Source of the DNA: Stercorarius parasiticus
Lineage: Eukaryota; Chordata; Aves; Charadriiformes; Stercorariidae
Reading direction: 5' to 3'
DNA length: 64,000 nt
Assembly (NCBI GenBank): GCA_013396915.1
Contig: VWZL01006771.1
Location: forward strand, 1,319,379-1,383,378
In this document: positions 38,401-49,320 of the stretch, in pieces
Layout: each line of letters opens with the position of its first letter
How positions within the stretch are numbered: the first letter of the stretch is position 1
Position numbers and translations under genes: made by a program
The notes under the pieces: model-generated
Told to the model about the DNA's origin: nothing
What the model saw: the letters and a program-made list of their open reading frames with translations, nothing else
The model's database searches: none

Positions 38401-40120
38401 GATTAATGATTCCACTATTGCACAGTGACTACAAAGGCAGTACCCACACACATCACACTACTCCTAGAGGTAACAGCTTCCAAATCTGACAGAAAAAGAG
38501 CTCCACATTTCCTTCTCTTGTATTTCTCCCTCAGGGTGCCTTGTTAGCTAATTTACCTGCCACTGTTTTGCAGCAATTCTCAGTGCTACTCTGCACAGTA
38601 CCTTCTGGATTGTTCTCTCAGTCAAGTTCCTTTGTCTAATTCTGTGCCAGATGCAGCAGAGAACCGAGCCCATGCAACTGCCCCACACGCTTTCCAGTTT
38701 TTGAACAGTTCTGTGGTTTAGAGAGTGCAAGAGAGAAACCCTCCACAAGCGTACAAAAGTCCTGAAGCATCAGAGAGATTGGAGAAAGGTTAAAAGCAGA
38801 AAGAGATGGGGCGGTCAGCTGGCAAATCTGAATCCGAACCATCATCATTGCAATGGACAGCACTTTAAACAACAAATACACTGGGGTCTGTCCTCGCTAC
38901 TTCCTTATGAGACTACTAAGTGGCTCAAAAGTACAAAGGAAACCATGTTATTTCCTACTCAAAAGTTTAATAATTTTATGTTTATGCAACATTTAAAAGC
39001 TAATGCAATGGTAGAAGTTCCTGCCGGGCACATTATGTATGTGAAGTCAAAGCCGTACAATGCAATGAATTGTGAAACATGTTATTCCCTCTAAGTGTTA
39101 AGCATTTTTTTCCCGGTTGGCTCCTACCAGGAAAGGTGAAGTGGAACAGCTGGAGGATAATGAAACCAGCATGTACCTAGTTTGTTTTGAGTCTAGCAAC
39201 AAAATTGTCTAACCTGTGCAAGAGACTTACAGTGCCACCTGGATTTGATTTTACATTATAGTTCGTTCCTTGAAACCTATTATCTCTGGGCACCATACCA
39301 AGAATGCTTTCACTTCTGAGCATCCTTTAGATTGCAAGCATTATCTTTCCTCTGATGCAACTTTGACATTTCTGTGTGTTCTATTTTGTTCTATCCAACA
39401 AAACAAATCAAAGAATGTTAAACTTTATGGATGACAATAACTACAGAAGGGATTCAAAGGAACCCTCTTACATATTACCAAAACCCATTGGGATAGTGGT
39501 GACTACAGTGTAACAGATGTAACTGCTTGGCAATGGCTGAGGATCAATTATTTAATTTTTCAGGCATTCTAAACCACTGGAATAACATCAAGAGTTAGGT
39601 TAGTTTAGAGAAAAAACAAAGTGAATGAGAATTATTTTCTAAACTCTACCTGATCCCTGGCCATGACGAGAAGACCATCTTGTCTTACAAAGCAGCACTT
39701 AAAATATATCACAGTATCCCATGAGATGTTACACTCCAACTTCATTTAAATATTTGTCAAATTATCACACACAAAAGAAATCAGGATCTGGTCATAGTTA
39801 AGCAGCATTAGCAACAAATATGAAAACACAGCAAATGGGTTGTTTCATATAGAACGCCCATCTGCAACCTCACCTTCTTGTATTACTCTGTGTCCATCTA
39901 TCCCCATAACTGACAGACTCCTCTCCTCTCTGTGTTCTGTGCCAGAATTTATTTCAGCGTTAATTTTTGTGTTTAATTTTGATGTTACCCATGGTCTTTG
40001 AATTTCTAGTTAAATACAGAGAAATGGAATAAAACCAGGCATTTCTATATTACCTACACATGGTGTGGGATGCATGCATAAAAACAGATTTGACAGCAAA
40101 GATATGTCCATAATTACGTG

Positions 40121-40180
40121 TTGTTTGTAAAGCACTTTGAAAATATAACACGTTACATAAATGCTACGTCTTACTGAGTG
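40121..40180 (+). mobile_element. MIR-type 3' tail relic
   Basis: TGTTTGTAAAGCACTTTGAA followed by ACATAAATGCTACGTC resembles the MIR family tail ATGTAAAGCGCTT.GAA ... ATAAATGCTAG. It is short and diverged. Confidence 0.4.
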
Positions 40181-40408
40181 CCATATATTTCTACATGCAT
40201 ATGGAAGGTGGGTTGAAGAATGTGGGTAGATATTTGCAGGGAAAGAGTAGTTAGAACGGTGAACGTTGTTATTGTATTATGGTAGATATAAATATGCCAA
40301 TAGAAGGAGATATATCGGAATGTCTATTTTTTTTCTTTTTTCTCAAAAATGCTCAGTGAACATGAGGGAAATTTCAGATAAGTTAAAATAAGTAAATATC
40401 GACTTTAC

Positions 40409-40889
40409 CATCCACTACACTCAGTGGGTCCTTTGGATCATCCTGGGAAGCAGATTTATGATTCAGATTCAGCATTTCAGGGGTTGGGCCCAGCACTGCA
40501 GATGCAGGTTTTGCCTGGAACAGCTTCTTCATTTTAAAATCTTCTCCTTTTCCTTTGGTAAAAGTTCCATCAAAAGGACTGACTTGCGAAGAGTAGAATC
40601 TATCGGCATAAATGTGAGACCCTTTAGTCCTGCTGTGAGAGCTTTTATCATTGCTTTGTGCTGACAAGTTCTGGGTGATGTACGTATGCAGAGCAGCCAT
40701 CAGAGTTTTTTGGTCAAGCCCCATTTCTGACTCTGGCGAGAACTTGTCTGGCTGAGGCTGGGTGAAGGTCCTCCCACGGAGATTTTCACCATGCTGTTGG
40801 TGGGATGTTGACGCATGGGCCAAAGGAGGTGCTTTTTCTTTGGGTTTTTGCATCAGGTAGTACCTGATAGGATCATTGTAGATGTAGCT
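40409..40889 (-). CDS. PTPRN2: PTPRN2 large lumenal exon (481 nt)
   Basis: This is the largest PTPRN2 exon in the window: 160 whole codons plus one base. It starts SYIYNDPIRYYLMQKPKEKA and later contains DKFSPESEMGLDQKTLMAAL then HTYITQNLSAQ. Recalled human PTPRN2 has [20 protein letters not shown] followed by SAYAAQRP, a clear match, with weaker similarity before and after. The exon ends DDPKDPLSVVD plus a split codon, against human DSEDPSS..DG. The acceptor is CTCTCTAG before AGCTAC. A second AG follows two bases later, but using it would break the phase-0 junction with the previous exon, so the first is chosen. The donor is GATG then gtaaag. The segment is lumenal, hydrophilic and probably poorly ordered. 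Confidence 0.93.
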
Positions 40890-43390
40890 CTAGAGAGAAT
40901 AGAAGGTGGAAAAAAAGACTGGGTCATTATTGCTTTGTAATGATTACTGTTATGCAGGAACCACAGGCATAACCCTTAGCATTTTACCAACCAGGAAAAC
41001 AATATTTAGAATCCATAATGTGTATGAAGATTACAAACCTCAAACTGGTATGTTTGCTTTAGAGGCACTATCGCTTCGGTACAAATTTTGTAAAACAGCT
41101 TATTAAATTATTAAAAAGCAAGATAAAGAGATTAGAGAGAGAATGATACAACTAAAACTTGATGTTAACTCTGCATGCACTACTTGTATTCACTTAGACA
41201 AAGAAAATTTAGTAAAGCCACTTTCCCTTTGGTTTTTACTAGAGTTGTGACAGTCTTATTTTTCAGATTACTTACCAAAAACTAGCAAGTCAAATAAAAA
41301 ATGTAATTTTTTAAAGAACATAAAAAAGTGAAACAATTTGTTTGTATATATAAAATACTTTGTTCTATTTAAATTAAATCTTTTTTTTCACTAAATTAAA
41401 TCAATAAACAATATGTCCTCTGACAGTATAAAGAAATATAAAAACCGCCTTTAAATTGGTTTTTAATTCGTTCATTTCAGCTAAAACAACTCAGCAAATT
41501 AAACAAGAATGTAAAACATGTTTCAGTCAAGCTAAAACCATGATTTCATTCAAAAAGTGCAGGGAAAAAAGTGGAAAGGTGGGCTGGCACTAGAGTTTTC
41601 TGTTTTCAGCTTCAGATTTTCAAGGATGTACCAGATAGGAATCTAGCATTGCAAGACAACATCTATTGTTTACATTGCCCTTTTTTTGTTGTTGAAGGTG
41701 ATGATGAAATTTAGTTTTTGGGACAAATCCTAAATTCCCTTTAAGCACTTTAAGCCTCTATCCAGCACATGAAACAATAAACTCATTAATTAGTATTACA
41801 TTTACTATAGTTTCATCCTAGACATGTTTTTGTTATGATCACAACCTGAAGGCAGGAATTTTTGTTTTTAATAAAGCCATTCTGCCCTCCTAAATAATTT
41901 TCCTTCACTCCTTGCAAAATATAAATATGAACTGGGAGGGTTATTTATATTCAGAATTATTCCAATTAGATTCTTTGTTTATAATTCCTTCAGGACACTT
42001 TGCTGAAGTTGCATCCCACCCTGTATGCATGTTGAAGAATGGGTCCTGCTTCTCAGCTGTGGTTTCTTGGTTAAATTGTCATAGGAACTACATTACAACA
42101 TGGGAAACTTAGGACGGGGATTATTTCAGCTCTCACTGATGTATCTTGTAGTGTACCACTGGTGTCCCTGTGCACTGACAGTATAATAGTCGAGGATAGA
42201 AAGAGCTGCAAAATACAGAGTGCAGAGACTATACAACCCAGAGGAGAGCAATTAGTAGAATTTGGCCAGAAAAATAATTATTTATATATTTCTTAATGGA
42301 CTTTGTAAAGGCAAAATAAGTAAAGTTGATAAACCATTCCAGAGATGAATAAAAACTTTTAGATTTTATCTACTTCTTTATTTATGGACAATAATTTTGC
42401 TCTCCGTCTGAACAATTTTATTTGTTCTGATAGCAGTCAGTTGACTTTATAATATATATTCATAACCCTTGCTTTCCAAGAGGGTTATCCCCCCCCGAGA
42501 AAAGATTGAAGGGGTTCATTCCGTGATTTCATATCATGATTTGTAGATTTATGGCTTATGCAACTTTATTACAGAAAAAAGGCACTTTGGGGTCTTTGGC
42601 TTGTGATCCACCAATGCAAGGCTTTTGACTTCTGCAGGTGGTCTTTAACATAGAAACGTGTTTTGTTAATGTCAAGAAATTGGGCTAGAGTAAGACAGTG
42701 TCAAAGAATGTAGAGCTAGAGATCAAGCAGCTTTGTGTATGAAATATTTTAATGTCCCCTGGGAACTGTACCAAACAACAGCCATGTAGCTCCGGTTCAG
42801 TGCACCAGCTGCAGGGTATGCATTGCTCTGATCAACACCAAGAGGGAAGCCAGTTGTCAAAATACAAGTTGAATGCTGTTTACATACTTAATAGCAACTC
42901 CTAGATGTGAAAAACTACTACTTGTATGTATTTATCTCTCAATTTCAACCAGTCTTTGCATGGGGTAATTAACCCTTTGATGACACCCACTCCCTAGAAG
43001 GAACTGCAGAGGATGACACAAAGCAGACTCAGACACACCAAGTAGTTTGCAGAGAATTCACATACGCTGCCATCTCCCTTTCCCACCTACATACCTTGCT
43101 ACCTTTCCTACCTGCTCCCTACCTTGCCACCTTTTGGAGGACTTTCTGGGGCCAAGGGAAGGAAGAACAGAGAGCTGGGAAAGGGAGAAACATGATGGGA
43201 GGGAAGAGGACATTTCCTGTTCAGCCATGGAAAGATACTAAATCAGCTCAATCCAGTTTGTGTAACTATACCCTAATTTGGCTCTTTGTCCTATATCCAT
43301 CTGCCTCTTTTGCCTCTAAAGCTTTACAAATAAATCAAATCTTAGGGGGAGCAAAACTGCTAGACACTCTCAAACCACTTGTGAAAGAAT

Positions 43391-43475
43391 AGGGTCAGGA
43401 GACGTGGGCTGGCTTTTGATGAGCTATTTAACAAGTCCAAATATCTTTTAACATTAACAGATGTGTGATTTCCTG
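43391..43475 (+). mobile_element. Possible MIR-like relic
   Basis: GGGTCAGGAGACGTGGGCTG, GAGCTATTTAACAAGTCCAA and AGATGTGTGATTTCC loosely follow a MIR-like order. The match is weak and could be chance. Confidence 0.28.
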
Positions 43476-45728
43476 CTCTTGCGGACAACAAGTACACGAA
43501 GAAAGAAAACACAACAAAACCACCAAGTGATTGTACACAAATTGGATATAAGCAAGTGTCAGTCGCGGGCTCAGAGCCGCACGTCTATCAAGAAGGGGCA
43601 GCCTCTCAGCAGCTTGACAGGTCACACTTCAGGTACTAAAGGATGAAATATTAGAAGTTCTAATTAAAGTACGGCACCGACAGCTCAGCTGTCTTCACAG
43701 TGCACTCAGATACCAGCCCATCTGATGTAGCTTAGTCTGACTTAATTAAAGGACTCTCGCAGCTGTATGACATGGCAATCCTCAACTTGCAGGAGAAAAA
43801 TCCTCTTCCTCAGCCCTCCTGCCTCATCTCAAACAAAACACAGCACCAAAAATATATGCGCCAACCGAAATATGCAAGGTGAAATCCAAGTAAAGTTGCA
43901 GCATGGATAAATACAGCCCTAGACTATGGGTTTGTGCTAAGTGGCATGAGAAAAAAAAACAGATATTTTTTACACAAAAAGACGGGAGAAAAACATCTGT
44001 TATATATAGTTTAGAATCCAGTGACAAATTACATCTTAAGTTACTAATAACAATTGCAGAGCACTGTGATAATCTTATTTGAAGTGCTTTTGCAATGTAA
44101 CCTCCTGAACATTGCTAGTTTGACTTACTTCCAAGTTAAATGGCAGAATCCATGGTCAGTGAAAAAGAATCTGTAAATTCCCTTGTTAATGCCTTTGGGA
44201 GAAGCTGTTAACATCATGAAGAAGCAGAGGGCAACAGGGAGCAGGGAAATTTTAGAAAGAAAATTAATTTCTAGATTGATTAAGCTGGATTTATACAAAG
44301 TCCTACCAGTAACTGCAAAGAAAGACAAACTTAAAATGAAATGCGCGGAAATAAGAAAGGATACTTTAGTTACTATATAACTGGGTTATACTGGTTTGGG
44401 TTAGAATACAGGTCCCTATTACTATCAGGAATAATTTTATTATTATATTTATTATAAGATACTGTTCAATTATCTCATGTCACTGATACGGCATCTTTAA
44501 AAAGTATTCAAATTGCTAAAGAACCGAGTTTAAAAAAAATCTTATTTCTCCATGTGCACAAGATTTTCCTCTTCTTCACCACCTTTCAAATAAGCTATCT
44601 CAATAATTCACACATTATCAAAAAAACCCACACACTAACCTTTCTGAAGATGGAATTGTTAGGGCAATGTCTCGTATGGTTTATGTATGTAAGTAACTGA
44701 CATTTTCTGTATGGAAGTTCACAGAAGGGCACATTAAATTACACCCTACAGATGCACTGTGCAATAGTCTATGGACTACCCATTTTCTTCAAAAAAAAAA
44801 GAATTAAAAAAGGGGGCAGGATTAGATACATACAACCCAAGGCACAGATAAATGCCGTTCGCTTTATCCACTAAGGGTTAGACTGATTTGAATGTTTCAC
44901 TCAAATGCAGAAAGAATGGAAGTAAATTTATAACAAAATACTTCCTTTCTTGAGGACACATTTGCTAAATCTTGAAGGCATATAGAGCTAATAAAAATCC
45001 CTTAGGAACATAAAGAAGAAATCTTCCTCCATCAATTGAATTTAGCTTTTTTCTGTTTGATGCATTTTCAGATATTAATTCATGTTTGCTACCACCTAAA
45101 TTTGGTTGGACCATGATTCCACCTACAATACTTAATTTACTGTGCCTGTTTGAGATAGTGGCAGTATGCTCTCTAAAATTAGAAAAGAAAAACACAACAA
45201 ACACTGGAACCAGGCCCTCCCTTACCAATGGTGAGATAAAATAAAAGTTTCTAATTGCTAGCAAAAATTAAATGATCTCATACTTTGTCTCACTGTGTGG
45301 AGTGAAAGAAGTTTAGCTTTTTCTGTCAGAAGCAGTCTAGATACTTTGTGAGCCACACACGCTTGCCTCGTGTAAACTCACTGCATGGGAAATACATGTA
45401 CCCGTGTGCTCCCCTCACTAAACGGGAGCACAAGTGGCACTGCCTGTTGCTAGATCGGAGTGCGGGCTGTGAATTTGTACACCTCGATTTACCTTTACCT
45501 TGAGAGAAATCCAGCCAACAATGTGAACCTGAGGGCCAAATGGGTGTCGTGGAGTGGATTACAGTGCAAAGTCCCAGGGATGGAGCTGAGTAAGCAGTAC
45601 AGCTGGGGCCTTAGAGCATCACAGCTAAAGCAGCCAGCCCTATGCTAACAAAGCCTTAACTCTTTTGGCTGGTGAGCTGCTGTTCCCGCACAGTGCTGCA
45701 CTGTCAGGAGGATATCTTAGCAGGCTTC

Positions 45729-45749
45729 CAGCTAGCTTCAAGCTAGCTG
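45729..45749. repeat. Perfect 10-bp palindrome with one central base
   Basis: CAGCTAGCTT at 45729-45738 and AAGCTAGCTG at 45740-45749 are exact reverse complements around C45739. Confidence 0.88.
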
Positions 45750-46077
45750 AAGGGGGCAATCCTGCTTTACGAGCCTCCGCGTGCTGTAGACATGATGTTA
45801 CGCACTTTGCACCAAATTCAGTGTTAGGTTTGTCTGAAAATAATAGGTAAAGCCAATGAAAAAATATGCAATTGTCTGAGCAATAGTGGAGCAAAAGAGT
45901 TTTCTACCAACTGATAATAACCTTTTCACTTACTATGGATAAGGATATTATACCATGAAAGAAATCACTGCATTAAAAACAAGAACTTGGAAGATTAATT
46001 CAGAATCCAGAAACTGGTAAAGAGGCCAAACCAGTGACTCCTGCAGTGATGAGATAGCATCAGGACACAGTCTTTTG

Positions 46078-46255
46078 ACAGATTCACAGGCTTAAAGCAA
46101 CAAGCACCATTACGGTCATCTTATCTGACCTACTATTTCACTAATAATTTTCTGTAACTATCTCCTATTTTCTTTTTGAGAATTACAACGTCTTTGAAAC
46201 CATTTAAGAACTACATCAGAGAAGTAAAGATGGCAAAGATTGTTAATGAACACCC
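46078..46255 (-). mobile_element. Old, diverged CR1-type 3' relic
   Basis: The plus strand contains ACCATTACGGTCATCTTATC followed by TGACCTACT, which matches the general sauropsid CR1 3' pattern ACCATTATGATCATCTAGTC TGACCTCCT in the reverse-complement orientation. Downstream similarity is weak but present up to about 46255. It is much more diverged than the CR1 copies at 20735 and 56178, so it is probably an older insertion. Confidence 0.6.
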
Positions 46256-46869
46256 TGTAGCTTGCAGTGTCAAAAGCTTGACCAAGCAAAAGGGATCCTC
46301 AGAGTCTCCTTTGATCAAAACCAGTGATGACTTTGCTTCCTAATTCTGGTTGTGAATCTGCAGTGTAACGGGATTGTCTGGGATCTGACTGTATACCATT
46401 CAAGAATCTACACTGCTGGAATTTCAGTTGACAGAGATTTAATTGTGAGCAGTAAACAAAACAACCCTCCAAAACAAAAGAAAAAAGAGAGAGGATAAAT
46501 ACATAGGTTTCTTTCATGTATAAGTTACTATTTAAGAAATTAACTTTGAAATTTCAAGTGTTCCCATCCATTCTTGGTTTCCTTTGGGATGCTGTTGGCT
46601 GCTTGCCTACCCTTCAACCTTCTCCAACAGACTGTCCTGCATGAATAATTTTGATCGTTAGTTGCCATTTCTTGTACTGCTGAGGAGCTCACTAGCTTTA
46701 GTCTTCATAGCTGACTGCTGGGTTTTCTCTCTGTTTCTGACCAATCTCCATCCTATGGGCTAAAACAAAGTTTCTAAAGCAATTCCTTTGGCATAAAAGG
46801 AGTGCCAGATTGTCTTTCCTCAGCATTCATCATTAGCTCATCACAAACAGAAATGTTAGTTTTACATAT

Positions 46870-47640
46870 CGGGTTACATGATAACCTGGCTTGTCTCCAC
46901 ACGTAAAGGAACAGAGAAAAATGACGGGTAGATCAACCCCAATAACCTCATCAATGCCAAGGGGCCCCTGCCCCAAGTCCTCTCTGGGCTGTCACAGCGA
47001 GCCATCAGCCATGACATCCAGGAGTGCCACCCACCAGCTGGGTCAATGGGAGAAGGTCTCTGGATCACCCTGCAGATTGAAAGAGTTACTGCCTACAAGG
47101 GTGCAGAACTCCTTACGGGATGCCAAGAAGAGCAACTTATCATTGTACAAGGCATATTATGGGATTTTTAGAGAAAGGACCAGGGAGGGAATGATCAAGG
47201 TGGATTGGGGAACAACTGTGGTAAAACAGAGGGGAAATGGAGTAAAAGGGACCAGTAGCGTGTAATGGCCAGCATGCTTGTCTGGCCGTGCCTTGTGTCT
47301 CATCACCACAGTCTGTCCTGACTTCTCCATAAACTCCATTTCTAACTATTATTTTGGGTGAAGAGGTCTCTATTCTGTATGCACATGTGTGTGTGGTGGT
47401 CTGAATGCCAACCAACAGAGTCCAACCATGCGTCCCATGGTGCCTATTGGCACTACCTGCTCCACCTGGCTACTGGCTACATGTGAGGACGTGGAGCTGG
47501 ACCAGCTTCACCTTTGTCAGGGTTCAGCAGCTCCCTAACATTACTAATAGGAACCAAGAAGTGACAGTCAGCCCCCAGTGGATGGTAGGAATTGTGCAGC
47601 ATGGTGATCAGTGCTGATAGATATACTGGGGTTTACCAGC
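46870..47640. repeat. Repeat-like island of unknown class (possible decayed LTR)
   Basis: This block differs in texture from its surroundings: it is richer in G+C and has long open frames on both strands (plus 46891-47265, minus 47140-47415) with no domain. It contains an ATAAACTCCATTTC stretch at about 47330, of the kind found near polyadenylation sites of LTRs, and a short GGCCAG...CTGGCC inverted pair at 47267-47287. I could not find matching termini or a target-site duplication. Confidence 0.25.
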
Positions 47641-49182
47641 TTCCCGTGTCTGAGAACAGTTTGCTCATATGTCAATAAGTCTGTTACTTAAGGTTTCAGT
47701 GAATGATGTTTAAACACATTTTCTGTAGGCATATGCTGGTATATTGAGCTAACTCATTATCTAAAGATGATTTACATAGAAACACGAAGATCTTCATCTG
47801 CCAAAAGTTGAGCACATTAGCACCAATTCAATATATTTATAACTCTAACATATGAATCTAGAGACTACTTTTACCCAGAGAAATGCAAGTGAATAGAAAT
47901 ATGCAGGATCCATGTCTATAACATTGCTTTACAACCCCATTGAAAGCAACTAACCATTCCCTGGACAACAGCGAGAGGTAAGGTGAGGTTTTTTCCCATC
48001 ATAAAAAACATTGCTTGTTTTACTCGCCTGAAATGTATACCCCAGCACGCTCACACAAAGGTTAGAGAAAATAAGTTTAATTTTTTGTGAACTCTACCCT
48101 CTCATCTGATAAGTATGATCTAAAAATAAATATGTAATATTCTTTAAAATTTGTACCAGCTCCACCATCTTCTATTTACTGAGCCCAGTGTAGTGAACTA
48201 CGGTGAGTAAATATTTGCAAGACAAATAGCAAACTTGCAGGAGAAATGACAGAAACAGAAGCTCCAAACACATGGTATTTGGCAAAGAAAGAGTTGATTT
48301 TGAAAGGGTGGGGAGGGATGTGAAAAAGAAGCAAATCTTATTGTCCAGTCAGTATTTGAGATTTGAAAACTGTCAACCTATGTTTCATCTGTAAATTACT
48401 AGAGATTAATGAAACGGCCTTTTAAATACGCCTCCAGGCCTACAAACATCATTTATAATATCATTTCTACAGCAATTCTATCTTCAAATCATTGTACATA
48501 TAATTAATATTTACAAGATCACAAATCTTTACAAGCTGTGTGATAAGGGAAATTATGATTTCTCTGTTAAGATATGAAAATTCTGTCACTACATTGGACG
48601 TAAACTGATAGGTTGTAGGTAAAGGCAGGTGTTAGGTCTAAGACTTGAAGAGCACAATACTGGCACTAGAATCTTCACTTGCCAAATTATTAAGCTCAAA
48701 AATAAAATCACAGATCACACTAAATTGCCAAACTCTGTGTTTATGCCACAAACAACCTCACTGTAATTGTACTAGGATTTGTAGCCATGATTCTGTTAGA
48801 TCTTCAAATGTATGAGTACCAGTCCTCCCAGAAAAATATTGCTATCTAGACCAGATTCATGCAGAATGGCAAACAGGACAGAATTTACCACGTCTAATTT
48901 TATATATTTAATTAGCATGGATGGATCACAACTTGGAAATTCCTTTTTTTGCTCCATCGATCATAAAAGGAGTTTATGCTGACTTGCACCAATGCAAACA
49001 TCTGTATTTGGTCAAATGAATTCTGTTCCGTGCAAATGGAGTTTTGCTTTTTCATTGGTTTTTGGGTTGGAGTTATTTTGTTGTTGTTGTGTTTTCATTT
49101 TTTGTAAGAGGACTTTAATGTTTCTATTTTACTGAAGAGAGCCATGGAGGGGAGAATGATCCCAAATACTAAATACTTATCT

Positions 49183-49320
49183 GGGATTTGAGGCCTAACT
49201 TCTAGTCTACCGAAAAATTCTTGCACGACCTTGGGAAAGCTGTCTGTGAAACAGGGGTCCTAGTTCTTCCCTACTTTGTAATAGCATTAGCTAAATAAAT
49301 ACATGAACACTTGTAAGACG
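49183..49320 (+). mobile_element. MIR / CORE-SINE-like relic
   Basis: GGGATTTGAGGCCTAACTTC, GCACGACCTTGGGAAAGC, CTGTGAAACAGGGGTCCTAG and TAAATAAATACATGAACACT follow the order of MIR (GGGTTCGAATCCC, TGTGACCTTGGGCAAGTC, CTCTGTGCCTCAG, TTAAATGAGTTAATACATG). Confidence 0.5.

Larger units (their letters stand above)
34926..40408 (-). other. PTPRN2: PTPRN2 intron (5.5 kb)
   Basis: This is a phase-1 intron between the large 481-nt exon and the 252-nt exon. It contains a MIR-like relic at about 35110-35235, an 11-bp perfect palindrome at 35472-35499 and another MIR-like tail at about 40121-40180. The minus-strand frames at 37861-38136 and 38548-38881 carry no recognisable domain. The rest looks featureless to me. 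Confidence 0.85.
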
